Shown here: positions 52,467 to 60,365 of the stretch, one piece after another | How the letters are laid out: each line of letters opens with the position of its first letter | How positions within the stretch are numbered: position 1 is the first letter of the stretch | Source: Novosphingobium sp. | Lineage (GTDB): Bacteria; Pseudomonadota; Alphaproteobacteria; Sphingomonadales; Sphingomonadaceae | DNA length: 64,000 bases | Direction of reading: 5' to 3' | Assembly: GCF_027531025.1 (NCBI RefSeq) | Contig: NZ_JAPZQX010000010.1 | Coordinates: forward strand, 1 to 64,000 | The notes under the pieces: generated by a model | Told to the model about the DNA's origin: nothing | Database searches by the model: none | The model's input: only the letters and a program-made list of their open reading frames with translations | Position numbers and translations under genes: made by a program

Positions 52467-52479
52467 CACGCTGTTCCCT

Positions 52480-52761
52480 TCAGGCCGAATAGCTGTTGCA
52501 GCCCCAGCGCTGCCAGTTGCGCACCCTGGGGCAGCGCGAAACCTTGGTGATCCACAGATCGAACACGCGCGGTTCGCGCAGGCAGGCCAGATAGCCCACC
52601 GCGTGGATGATCAGCGCTGCCGGCAGGGCCAGGAAGCTCTTAGTGATCAGGAAGATCTCGGTCGTGATCGCGGCGTTGATGATGAAGAAGCTGTAGGTCA
52701 CGCCGGCGAACATCTGCGGCCGGGTGAGCGCGCGGTGGACCGGAAAGCGCGATAGCTGCAT
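52480..52761 (-). CDS. virB3: VirB3-type protein
   Basis: A 93-residue inner-membrane protein with the VirB3 opening FPVHRALTRPQMFAGVTYSF, a hydrophobic stretch FFIINAAITTEIFLITKSF and ALPAALIIHAVGYLACLREP. It works with VirB4 in pilus assembly. It ends before the VirB4 start and begins six bases after the VirB2 stop. Length is normal. Confidence 0.85.
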   Translation of the reverse strand: MQLSRFPVHRALTRPQMFAGVTYSFFIINAAITTEIFLITKSFLALPAALIIHAVGYLACLREPRVFDLWITKVSRCPRVRNWQRWGCNSYSA

Positions 52762-52767
52762 CGCCCT

Positions 52768-53082
52768 TCAGCCAGCCGCCACGGCGGACTGGATCCCGGA
52801 AACGATCGCGCCGGCGCCAAACAGGATGAACACGCCGATGATCACCGTTGCGCCAAAGCGCCAGTTCATCCGGCCGGTCAGCATCATGAAGCCGACGGCA
52901 GCGACGGCCATGACCGCGACGGCCGTGGCGACATTGCCCAGCAAGGTGCCCTGGAGCCAGGTCAGCGCGGCCACGATGGGGCCCGAACCCTGGGGATTGG
53001 CAGCCTGGGCCAGCGCCGGCTGGGTGGTGGCCACCAGCACGGCGACAGCGGTAGCAAGGCGGAACGAGAGCATCTGGGTCAT
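52768..53082 (-). CDS. virB2: VirB2/TrbC-type pilin
   Basis: A 104-residue major pilin precursor with signal peptide SFRLATAVAVLVATTQPALA, two hydrophobic helices (NVATAVAVMAVAAVGFMML and VIIGVFILFGAGAIVSGIQS) and a short polar loop TGRMNWRF between them, the TrbC/VirB2 pattern. Processed and inserted in the inner membrane, then extruded into a pilus. Its ATG overlaps the VirB1 stop. Confidence 0.88.
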   Translation of the reverse strand: MTQMLSFRLATAVAVLVATTQPALAQAANPQGSGPIVAALTWLQGTLLGNVATAVAVMAVAAVGFMMLTGRMNWRFGATVIIGVFILFGAGAIVSGIQSAVAAG

Positions 53083-53660
53083 CTCCGGACAGGTTGGGCC
53101 AGGCGCGCCATGATTGCGGCAACATAGCCCCGGGTTTCACGAATGTTGGGAATGCCCCCGGCCCGGATCACCCGGTTCGGTCCGGCGTTGTAGGCGGCCA
53201 GGGCCTTTTCCAGGTCACCGCCAAAGGTATCGAGCTGCTGGCGCAGATAGCGCGCGCCGCCTTCCAGGTTGGCGAGGGGATCGTCGGGATTGACGCCCAG
53301 CTCGCGCGCCGTGCCGGGCATCAGCTGGGCCAGGCCGCGCGCTCCGGCCGGCGAGACGGCATTGGTCCGCCAGCGGCTTTCCTGCCAGACCAGCGCTTCG
53401 AGCAACTGCGGGCTGAGATCGTACTTGGCGGCGATGCGGGCAAGGTGCGGGCGCCATTGGTCCGGACCGGCGGTATCGGCCACTTGCGAGAGCGGAGCAG
53501 TGGTGCCTGCCGCCGTAGTCACAGACTGGGCGGCGGCCAGCGGACCACCCGCGATCCAGGTTGCTCCGGAAGCGCCGATTTCCAGCACATCGGCACGCGC
53601 CGTCCCGCTGGCAAAGGCCAGACCAAGCAGGGACAGAGCAAAGCGAGACGCGCGAATCAT
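53079..53660 (-). CDS. virB1: VirB1-type lytic transglycosylase
   Basis: A 193-residue periplasmic enzyme with signal peptide (FALSLLGLAFASGTARA). The SLT domain has the catalytic glutamate in ALVWQESRWRTNAVSPAGAR, then GLAQLMPGTARELGV, LANLEGGARYLRQQL and ALAAYNAGPNRVI. It opens the cell wall for the secretion apparatus. First gene of the virB operon; CGGAGG lies six bases before its ATG and a strong Pho-box candidate 38 bases upstream of the start. Confidence 0.9.
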   Translation of the reverse strand: MIRASRFALSLLGLAFASGTARADVLEIGASGATWIAGGPLAAAQSVTTAAGTTAPLSQVADTAGPDQWRPHLARIAAKYDLSPQLLEALVWQESRWRTNAVSPAGARGLAQLMPGTARELGVNPDDPLANLEGGARYLRQQLDTFGGDLEKALAAYNAGPNRVIRAGGIPNIRETRGYVAAIMARLAQPVRR

Positions 53661-53697
53661 TACGACCTCCGGATGGGGTCGCGATGCGCGTTTTACA

Positions 53698-53726
53698 TGA
53701 CAGCTCTGTGACGGTTGCTGGACAAA
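53698..53726 (-). promoter_or_regulatory. Candidate Pho box before the virB operon
   Basis: On the minus strand three heptamers start exactly 11 bases apart: TTGTCCA, CCGTCAC and CTGTCAT (the last a perfect match to the PhoB consensus), linked by GCAA and AGAG. The best 18-base pair agrees at 14 positions. It sits 38 bases before the virB1 start, with a ribosome site between, at a distance normal for a Pho box replacing the -35 element. Phosphate control of the secretion system is inferred. Confidence 0.6.
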
Positions 53727-53813
53727 CCGCCAGGTTTACTTTGTTCGGATCGCGCCGCTACTGGCGCTGATTTCAGCTTTCGCACGCGCGCGCGAGGCGC
53801 GCGCTGGTCGCTG

Positions 53814-54188
53814 CTATCGCAGTGCGAGCGTGGTGCCCTTCGCTTGCAGCTCGATCGCGAGGCGAGCGGCGCGGCGCGAATCCATCCACCGACCATCGGC
53901 CAGTTCCACGTCATAACGCTGGCGGCTGGCCACGGCGGCGAGGTAATAGCCGCGTGCCTGTTCGGCCTGGCCGATCCGGGCATGGGCCGCACCGAGGTTG
54001 ATCAGGGCCGAAGGATCGTCAGCATCAACCGCCCGATTCGCGCGAATCCGCTGGATTGCGGCTTGTGCCTGGCCGGTGCGCAGCTCGTCAAAGGCGACAT
54101 CGGCCGCTTCGGCGCGCGGGGCGGAAACCTCTACCGGAACAGTTGCGCCAGCCAAGGCGGCGCTTGCCAGGATCATGCTGCCAATCAT
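53814..54188 (-). CDS. Small tetratricopeptide-repeat periplasmic protein
   Basis: A 124-residue protein with a short signal (MIGSMILASAALAGATV). The middle holds one to two TPR units: AFDELRTGQAQAAIQRIRAN, then DDPSALINLGAAHARIGQAE with QARGYYLAAV. TPR modules mediate protein contacts; no partner is obvious. It lies between the virB operon and the divergent lipoprotein gene and ends with a basic ALR tail. Function unknown. Confidence 0.7.
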   Translation of the reverse strand: MIGSMILASAALAGATVPVEVSAPRAEAADVAFDELRTGQAQAAIQRIRANRAVDADDPSALINLGAAHARIGQAEQARGYYLAAVASRQRYDVELADGRWMDSRRAARLAIELQAKGTTLALR

Positions 54189-54336
54189 CGCTCAACTCCC
54201 TTTTCTGCCCTTTGTTGGAGGGGAGGCTATGGAGCAGTCCGAGCGAATGCAACAAAACTGTAACATTGTCATAAAAGCGCAACATAGGCTTCGCGCCGCC
54301 TGCAAAAGGCTGCTTCCGGCGATTCGAATGTCACAA

Positions 54337-54354
54337 CAGTCATAATACAGTCGC
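54337..54354 (+). promoter_or_regulatory. Candidate Pho box before the lipoprotein-TonB receptor operon
   Basis: CAGTCAT and CAGTCGC start 11 bases apart with an AATA linker; 15 of 18 positions agree with the PhoB consensus (CTGTCAT, W-rich 4-base linker, CTGTCAY). It lies 117 bases before the lipoprotein start in a 282-base gene-free region that also has AT-rich spacing (TAAGGACTGAGTATTC). The direction of the site fits the lipoprotein gene. Confidence 0.5.
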
Positions 54355-54470
54355 AATAAGGACTGAGTATTCGTCACGTTGGCGAAAACAAGCTGTCACT
54401 TTGCTTCCCTATCTCGCGAGTCGCACCGTCCAATCCGGACCGGGTCATCCGAGCTTTAGGGGAATTGAAC

Positions 54471-56045
54471 GTGAAGAAGATCCATGGCTTGCTTCTTGCC
54501 AGCTGCAGCGCCGCCGTTCTTGCCGGCTGCGGGCCGAGCGACATCGCCTCGCCGGGTACCGGCGGCAATGTGATCATCAACCCCGCTCCGACGCCGACGC
54601 CGACTCCGACTCCGACTGGCCCCGCCACCGTTACCCCGGCTGCGGGCTGCCCCACCATCGCCGATCCGCAGGGCCTGACCGATGCCGGCACCATCTCCGG
54701 TCCGACCGGCACCTGGCGCGTCTGCAGCCTGCCCAACCGCATCAACCGCACGATCACCCTGACCAAGGTGCCGGGCCTGCTTTATCAGCTGCCGGGCCGC
54801 GTCGATGTCGGCACCGATGGCGGGGCCACTGCCACCGCGGCCGATACCAATGTCGTCCTGAACATCGAACCGGGCGTGATCGTGTTTGGCGGGACCGGGG
54901 TGTCCTGGCTCCACGTCAACCGCGGCAACCGCATCAACGCGGCAGGGACCGCGACCAACCCGATCGTGTTCACCAGCCGTGACAACGTGCTCGGCCTCAA
55001 CACCGAAACCTCGTCCGGCCAGTGGGGTGGGATCGTGCTGTCGGGCCGCGCGCCCACCACTGACTGCACCATTGCCCCCGCCGCGACCCCCGGTTCGGCC
55101 CAGTGCGAGCGCCAGACCGAAGGCGCGGTTGATCCGGCGATCTACGGCGGTGCCAACCCGGCCGACAACAGCGGCACCATGCGCTATGTCCAGATCCGCT
55201 ATTCGGGCTATGTCCTCTCGGGCAATTCCGAACTGCAATCGCTGACCCTGCAGGGCGTCGGTACCGGCACCCAGCTGTCGCACATCCAGAGCGTCAACAG
55301 CTCGGATGACGGGATCGAGATCTTCGGTGGCCGGGTCAACATGAAGTACCTGATCGTCGGCGGCGCCGAGGATGACAGCGTCGATACCGACACCGGCACC
55401 AAGACCAACATCCAGTACCTGATCGCCTTCCAGCGTCCCGGCGTTGGCAACGGCATCATCGAGGCCGACTCGGACAACTCGGCCGATGGCAACACCCCGC
55501 GTCAGAACACGCGCCTCGCCAACGTCACTTTCCTGCACACCGGCACGGCTGGCGATACCCAGGCCTCGATCCTGCTGCGGGGCGGCACCGACTATTCGAT
55601 CGCCAATGGCGTGATGGTCTCGCCCAACTATGCCTGTCTGCGGATCAGCCGCACCCAGACCGCTTCGGCGACTGTGGATGCCGGGATCGACGAAGCCGGT
55701 GCCCCGCTGTTCCGCTCGTTCGTCATGCAGTGCGGTACGCCCAAGTACATCGGTTCGAACGGCGTGACCGCCACCGATGCGCAGAACATCTTCGGTTCGG
55801 GCAGCAACAACAACAACGATGCCTTCACCCCGACGCTGGCCAGCCAGTTCATCAACGGCACCAATGAGGGCGGCGTACCGGGCTTCGATGCCAAGACCTG
55901 GGTCAGCTTCTTTGACACCACGACCTGGATCGGCGCCGTCCGCAACACGGCCGACAACTGGTACGCCGGGTGGACCTGCAACATGTCCTACCTGACCTTC
56001 GGCACGGGCAACTCGGGCGCGTGCACCTCGCTGCCTGTCACCTGA
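54471..56045 (+). CDS. Secreted lipoprotein with right-handed beta-structure
   Basis: A 524-residue lipoprotein. GTG start chosen because AGGGGA lies eight bases upstream; a TTG two codons earlier lies too close. The signal MKKIHGLLLASCSAAVLAGC ends in the lipobox LAGC. A Pro/Thr stretch (PTPTPTPTPTGP) links to a domain with repeated VxF/VxI strands (VVLNIEPGVIVFGGTGVSWL, IVFTSRDNV, MRYVQIRYSGYVL, LQGVGTGTQLSHIQSVNSSD), the look of a parallel beta-helix. Two Cys pairs (CPTI...CSL, CTI...CER) may form disulfides. It is followed by a TonB receptor after 82 bases. Function unknown; surface binding of a phosphate ester or glycan is a guess. Confidence 0.7.
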   Translation: MKKIHGLLLASCSAAVLAGCGPSDIASPGTGGNVIINPAPTPTPTPTPTGPATVTPAAGCPTIADPQGLTDAGTISGPTGTWRVCSLPNRINRTITLTKVPGLLYQLPGRVDVGTDGGATATAADTNVVLNIEPGVIVFGGTGVSWLHVNRGNRINAAGTATNPIVFTSRDNVLGLNTETSSGQWGGIVLSGRAPTTDCTIAPAATPGSAQCERQTEGAVDPAIYGGANPADNSGTMRYVQIRYSGYVLSGNSELQSLTLQGVGTGTQLSHIQSVNSSDDGIEIFGGRVNMKYLIVGGAEDDSVDTDTGTKTNIQYLIAFQRPGVGNGIIEADSDNSADGNTPRQNTRLANVTFLHTGTAGDTQASILLRGGTDYSIANGVMVSPNYACLRISRTQTASATVDAGIDEAGAPLFRSFVMQCGTPKYIGSNGVTATDAQNIFGSGSNNNNDAFTPTLASQFINGTNEGGVPGFDAKTWVSFFDTTTWIGAVRNTADNWYAGWTCNMSYLTFGTGNSGACTSLPVT

Positions 56046-56127
56046 CGGCCGCCCGATCGCTTAATCAGGGGGCGGCCGACATCGGCTGCCCCCGTCGCTT
56101 TATCCAGCTTTCCCTGGGGGACTTGAA

Positions 56128-58788
56128 ATGACCACCTCGCGGCTCGCAACATTGCTGCTGCTCTCCACCGCCCTGGCCCTGCCGACGCAGGCCCTGGCGC
56201 AACAGGCCCCGGCCGATCCGCCACCAGCGGAACCGGCGGTGGAAACTCCGGCCGAGCCCGAGGCTCCGGTCGAAGAGCAGGTCGATGTGTCGCTGCCAGG
56301 CGAAATTGTCGTCACCGGGCGGCAGGATCGCAACGTGGCCAAGTCCTCGGACCAGGTGGTGTCGGTCCTGTCCAGCGCCGAAATCGCCCGGACCGGCGAA
56401 GGCAACATCGCCGGGGCCCTGGGCCGCGTCACCGGCCTGTCGATCGTCGGCAGCGGCTTCGTCTATGTCCGCGGCCTGGGTGATCGCTACTCGCTCGCCC
56501 TGCTCAACGGCTCGCCCCTGCCAAGCCCCGAGCCGCTGCGCCGCGTGGTGCCGCTCGATATCTTTCCGACCAATGTCGTGGCCTCGTCGCTGGTCCAGAA
56601 GAGCTATTCGGTGAACTTCCCCGGCGAGTTCGGGGGCGGGGTGGTCAACCTGACCACCACGGCCGTGCCCAAGGAGGGCTTCCTGACGATCAGCGCCGGG
56701 ATGAGCGGCGATACCGAGACCACGGGCCAGTTCGGTTACAGCTATTTCGGCTCGCGGACCGACTGGACCGGGTTTGACAACGGCAGCCGCGATGTTCCGC
56801 CGGCGCTGGCCGCCTTCTTCGCCAGCGGCAACAAGATCAGCGATCTGGCCGTGGACGATCAGGCTGTCGCCGGTGAACTCGTCCGCTTCAGCCGCGCGAC
56901 GCTGCAGCGGATTCCCAACCTGCCGGTCAACTTTTCGGGCTCCATTTCTGGCGGTACGGCCTGGGACGTGGGCGATGATGCCCGGCTCGGCCTGATCGCC
57001 ACCGTGGGCTTCAGCAACCGCTGGACCAACCGCGATGCCCGCCAGCAGACCCCCGCCGCGGCCGACCTGTCGGAGCTGTTTTCCGATACCCAGCGGGTGA
57101 CGACCGATAACCGGATCATCGCCAATGGCCTGCTGGGCCTTGGCCTCGAACTCGGTCGGCACAAGTTCCGGTTCACCAACCTGTTCATCCGCGACACGAT
57201 CAAGCAAGGGCGCCTGGCCCAGACCGACGACTTCAACAGCGGTTTCACCCGGCAGAACCAGGATACCGCCTGGTTCGAACGGCAGCTGTTCGAAACGCAG
57301 CTGGTGACGGAACTCAAGTTCGGCGATGTCAGCCTGGACCTGCGCGGCACCTATGCCAACTCGCAGCGCGAGGCGCCTTATGAGCTGTCGTTCGGCTATG
57401 CCCGCACCAACCGCGCCACCGATCCGACCGGGCAGTACTTCGTCAACCGGCTCAACAACGGCCAGGTCGGCTCGGCCTCGGTCGCCTTCTCGGACCTCAA
57501 CGAAGACCTGTGGGCGGCGAGCGCTGACCTGTCCTGGCTGGTCACCCCGAGGCTGACGGTCAGCACCGGCTATGCCTTCAGCGACACCAAGCGGCAGTCC
57601 TCGCGCCGGGAGTTCCAGTTCATCGCGCCGTCGGACTTCCCGGTCGGTGTGGCCATGCTGCGGCCCGATCTGCTGCTCTCGCCCGGCATCATCGACTATT
57701 TCAACATCGGCCTGGTGGAAACGACCGAGAGCGATCCGGCCTTTGCCGCGGCGCTGCGGGTGCATGGCGGTTATGGCAAGGTCAACTGGGAGCCGATCGA
57801 CGGCCTCAGCCTTGACCTGGGCGTGCGTTATGAAACGGCGTTGCAGACCGTGAACCCGATCGAGGTGTTCAAGGTACCCAGCAACTCGCTGGCCGGAACC
57901 CGGCTCGACAAGGGCTACTGGCTGCCGGCGGGCACGATCACTTGGGAAATCGCCCCGCAGATGCAGCTGCGCGCCAATGCCTCGCAGACCATCGCCCGGC
58001 CGCAATTCCGCGAGCTGATCTTCCAGCTCTACTACGATCCCGAATCCGACCGGCTGTTCCGCGGCAACCCGCTGCTGACCGACAGCAAGCTGTTCAATGC
58101 CGAAGCCCGCTGGGAATGGTATTTCGCGCGCGAACAGCGCCTCTCGCTGGCCGGGTTCTTCAAGAAGATCGACCGTCCGATCGAAGCCTTCACGGGCTTT
58201 TCCGATAACCAGCCGCAGACCAGCTTTGCCAATGCGCCGCGCGCGCGGCTCTATGGCGCGGAACTGGAAGTGCAGAAGTACTTCGATCTGGAATCGCTGG
58301 GCGGCTTCTTCGCCCTGCGCCGCCTGGTGACGATCGCGAACTACACCTACACCAAGTCGGAGATCCAGGTGCGCCCCGGCGATACCGTGGCGATTTTCGG
58401 CACCAGCGTTCAGCCGGCCAGCAACGTCTTCGTCGACGGCGTGCCGCTGACCGGACAGTCGAACCATCTGGCCAACCTGCAGCTCGGCTTCGAGCATCCA
58501 GATCGCCTGTCACAGCAGACGCTGATGCTGACCTATGCCAGCAAGCGCGTGACCAGCCGCGGCCCGGTGGGCCAGCCTGACATCGTCGAGAATCCCGGCC
58601 TGCGGCTGGATCTCGTGCTGCGCGAAGGGGTGAAGCTGCTTGGCCGTGAAGTCGATCTGAAGTTCGAAGCGCGCAACCTGACCGGGCGCAAGCGCGAGGA
58701 ATTCCAGTCAAACGGCACCAACCGCGTCGAAATCAACACCTACGATGTCGGCCGCTCGTTCTCGATCTCGGCTTCGGTGAAGTTCTAG
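56128..58788 (+). CDS. TonB-dependent receptor paired with the lipoprotein
   Basis: An 886-residue receptor with signal peptide cut near ALA-QQA, then a Pro/Glu-rich segment (PAEPAVETPAEPEAPVEEQ) and TonB box-like EIVVTGR. Plug: AEIARTGEGNIAGALGRVTG, FVYVRGLGDRYSLALLNGSP and SVNFPGEFGGGVVNLTT. The barrel ends in SFSISASVKF with terminal Phe. Lipoprotein-receptor pairs often form a surface capture unit (as SusD-SusC do), though this lipoprotein is not SusD-like. The upstream Pho box would control both. Confidence 0.9.
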   Translation: MTTSRLATLLLLSTALALPTQALAQQAPADPPPAEPAVETPAEPEAPVEEQVDVSLPGEIVVTGRQDRNVAKSSDQVVSVLSSAEIARTGEGNIAGALGRVTGLSIVGSGFVYVRGLGDRYSLALLNGSPLPSPEPLRRVVPLDIFPTNVVASSLVQKSYSVNFPGEFGGGVVNLTTTAVPKEGFLTISAGMSGDTETTGQFGYSYFGSRTDWTGFDNGSRDVPPALAAFFASGNKISDLAVDDQAVAGELVRFSRATLQRIPNLPVNFSGSISGGTAWDVGDDARLGLIATVGFSNRWTNRDARQQTPAAADLSELFSDTQRVTTDNRIIANGLLGLGLELGRHKFRFTNLFIRDTIKQGRLAQTDDFNSGFTRQNQDTAWFERQLFETQLVTELKFGDVSLDLRGTYANSQREAPYELSFGYARTNRATDPTGQYFVNRLNNGQVGSASVAFSDLNEDLWAASADLSWLVTPRLTVSTGYAFSDTKRQSSRREFQFIAPSDFPVGVAMLRPDLLLSPGIIDYFNIGLVETTESDPAFAAALRVHGGYGKVNWEPIDGLSLDLGVRYETALQTVNPIEVFKVPSNSLAGTRLDKGYWLPAGTITWEIAPQMQLRANASQTIARPQFRELIFQLYYDPESDRLFRGNPLLTDSKLFNAEARWEWYFAREQRLSLAGFFKKIDRPIEAFTGFSDNQPQTSFANAPRARLYGAELEVQKYFDLESLGGFFALRRLVTIANYTYTKSEIQVRPGDTVAIFGTSVQPASNVFVDGVPLTGQSNHLANLQLGFEHPDRLSQQTLMLTYASKRVTSRGPVGQPDIVENPGLRLDLVLREGVKLLGREVDLKFEARNLTGRKREEFQSNGTNRVEINTYDVGRSFSISASVKF

Positions 58789-58854
58789 CCAGAGCTGGCC
58801 AGAGGGTGGGGCGGCCTCGGTTCGCTGCCCCGCCGTCTGGTCCTCGCGAAAAAT

Positions 58855-58887
58855 GACCCGGCCGGGCCCTGATGGCCTGGCCGGGTC
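58855..58887. terminator. GC-rich hairpin between convergent genes
   Basis: A 14-bp stem (GACCCGGCCGGGCC and near complement with one G-T pair) with a five-base loop lies between the receptor and the convergent regulator gene. No T-run on either side, so termination would be bidirectional and possibly factor-aided. Confidence 0.5.
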
Positions 58888-58929
58888 AAGTTCCTTCAGG
58901 GAGGACGGGTTCGTAAGGTCGCGGCGCGT

Positions 58930-59604
58930 TCAGGGCCGGTCGAAGACATAGCCCAGCGAACGCACCGTCCGCAGCAGGTCGCCTGCCCCGGCCGCGCGCA
59001 AGGCCCGGCGCAGGCGACCGATCCAGACATCGACCGTGCGTTCATCGACCGGCGGTTCCTGCTTGCCCAGCGCCGCGATCAGCTGGGCGCGGGTAAAGAC
59101 CCGGCCGGGGTGCTCGGCAAAGAAGCGCAGCAGGCGAAACTCGTTGGGCATCATCGGGATCGGTTTGCCGCGCCAGCTGGCCCGGAACGCCGCCAGATCG
59201 ACCGCCAGTTCGCCCAGGCTGACCGCGCGGATCGCCCCGGCATCGTAGAGGTTGCCGGCCACTGACATCACCCGGTCAAGCAGCATCGATCGGGTGATCG
59301 GCGCGATCATGTAATCATCAGCCCCGGCGCGCAGGGCGCGGCGCTTGGCCTCGGCATCGTCTTCGTCGAGCACGATCGTGATATGAGCGGGAGCCGTCTG
59401 CGGCGCGCAGCGGATCTGGCGGCAGATTTCAAGCCCGGATGTGTCGGGCAGCATCCAGTCGACAAAGGCCCAGGTCGATCCCTCCAGCAGCGGTAACTCG
59501 CTCAGCCGGTTCAGCTTGTGAAAGACCAGCTGCAATTCACCATGCTCGAAGGGTGCGAGGCCGCCCTCGATCTCACTCGTAACCAGAATATCGATTTTCC
59601 GCAT
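58930..59604 (-). CDS. OmpR/PhoB-family response regulator with an atypical receiver
   Basis: A 224-residue regulator. The start is the ATG seven bases after GGGG; another ATG lies two codons earlier. The C-terminal winged helix (MPNEFRLLRFFAEHPGRVFT, then RTVDVWIGRLRRAL and LLRTVRSLGYVFDRP) is a standard OmpR/PhoB DNA-binding domain. The receiver keeps an Asp (FVDWMLPDTSGLEI, near residue 51) but the usual acidic pair is replaced (ILVTSEIEGG), the Thr/Ser strand reads ITIVLDEDD and the conserved Lys position is Ala (MIAPITRS). Activation without a kinase, or by dimerisation alone, is possible. It is convergent with the receptor and no kinase gene is adjacent. Confidence 0.8.
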   Translation of the reverse strand: MRKIDILVTSEIEGGLAPFEHGELQLVFHKLNRLSELPLLEGSTWAFVDWMLPDTSGLEICRQIRCAPQTAPAHITIVLDEDDAEAKRRALRAGADDYMIAPITRSMLLDRVMSVAGNLYDAGAIRAVSLGELAVDLAAFRASWRGKPIPMMPNEFRLLRFFAEHPGRVFTRAQLIAALGKQEPPVDERTVDVWIGRLRRALRAAGAGDLLRTVRSLGYVFDRP

Positions 59605-60365
59605 GACCATGCCCCGTATTCATGGCCAACGGCTAACCGCCCCATGTGACGCATGCGTGACGATTCGGCGACAAACTCAAAAAAGGTGCGATTCAGGCCA
59701 CGCTTGTTGGTGCGGCGCCTTGACTGCGAAGCCGCATGCCAGGCCGGCCGCTGCAACCAGCCTGGCGCCGGCTGACCACCTTTACGACGGATCCTGCGGG
59801 GTGCGATGCTGGCAGATCGGGCCAGAGCATCCGGTTTGAAGGTCATGGCCCGAATGAAATGCGGGATGACGCAGTCGGTCAGCGATTGCCTTGCGCGCGA
59901 CGGAGCTAAAGGCCCGCAGGCGAAAATCTATTACCTCGAAAGACTGATTGGTGCGCGACGCAGTGCGAAGGGAGCCACGCTCAAGGGCCGGAATTCCCTG
60001 TTAGCAGGGAATTAACAGGGAAATTATCAATTTTTCGAAGCGCCCGAGCCGTCCATTCGGCGCGTTTCGCGCGGATTTCCGCCACTCCGCGTACGAATTC
60101 CCTAAGCGCAGAACAGGGAATTCGGCGGCGGCGAACAGGGAATTCTCCTGGCCCGAGCAGCGAATTCAGCGGCGCCGAGCAGTGAAGTCGCATGGGCGGG
60201 TGTAACACGCCGCCAGCCTGCTTCGCCGAGCGCTGCGGCCGAAAATACATCCAGCCCGGCACAGTCTGGGGACAGTTTGTTCCCGGTTTGATCTAGACAA
60301 ATCAGAAGCTTTTTGCTAAGCGAGAGTTCCCCATCGCTGTGACAGCTGACGGAAGGAACACGAAG
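59605..60365. repeat. Gene-poor region with GGGAATT-type repeats
   Basis: About 760 bases. The first 380 hold the promoter of the response regulator and no clear gene. From 59992 to 60144 the motif CAGGGAATT occurs at 60005, 60114 and 60136, a near copy at 60016, and the reverse complement AATTCCCTG or a variant at 59992 and 60096; further degenerate copies (AGCAGCGAATTC) follow to 60170. Direct and inverted copies allow several hairpins. This type of intergenic repeat is common in alphaproteobacterial genomes at mobile-region edges and marks the boundary here between the receptor locus and the methyltransferase island. Confidence 0.6.

Noticed and set aside
54240..54260. CTGTAAC and TTGTCAT near the lipoprotein promoter as a second Pho box
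   Set aside because: The two heptamers are eight bases apart, not 11, so they do not fit the PhoB pattern.
59806..60015. A 69-codon frame in the gap before the methyltransferase
   Set aside because: It runs into the repeat cluster, has no good ribosome site and matches no family I know; a real small gene cannot be excluded.
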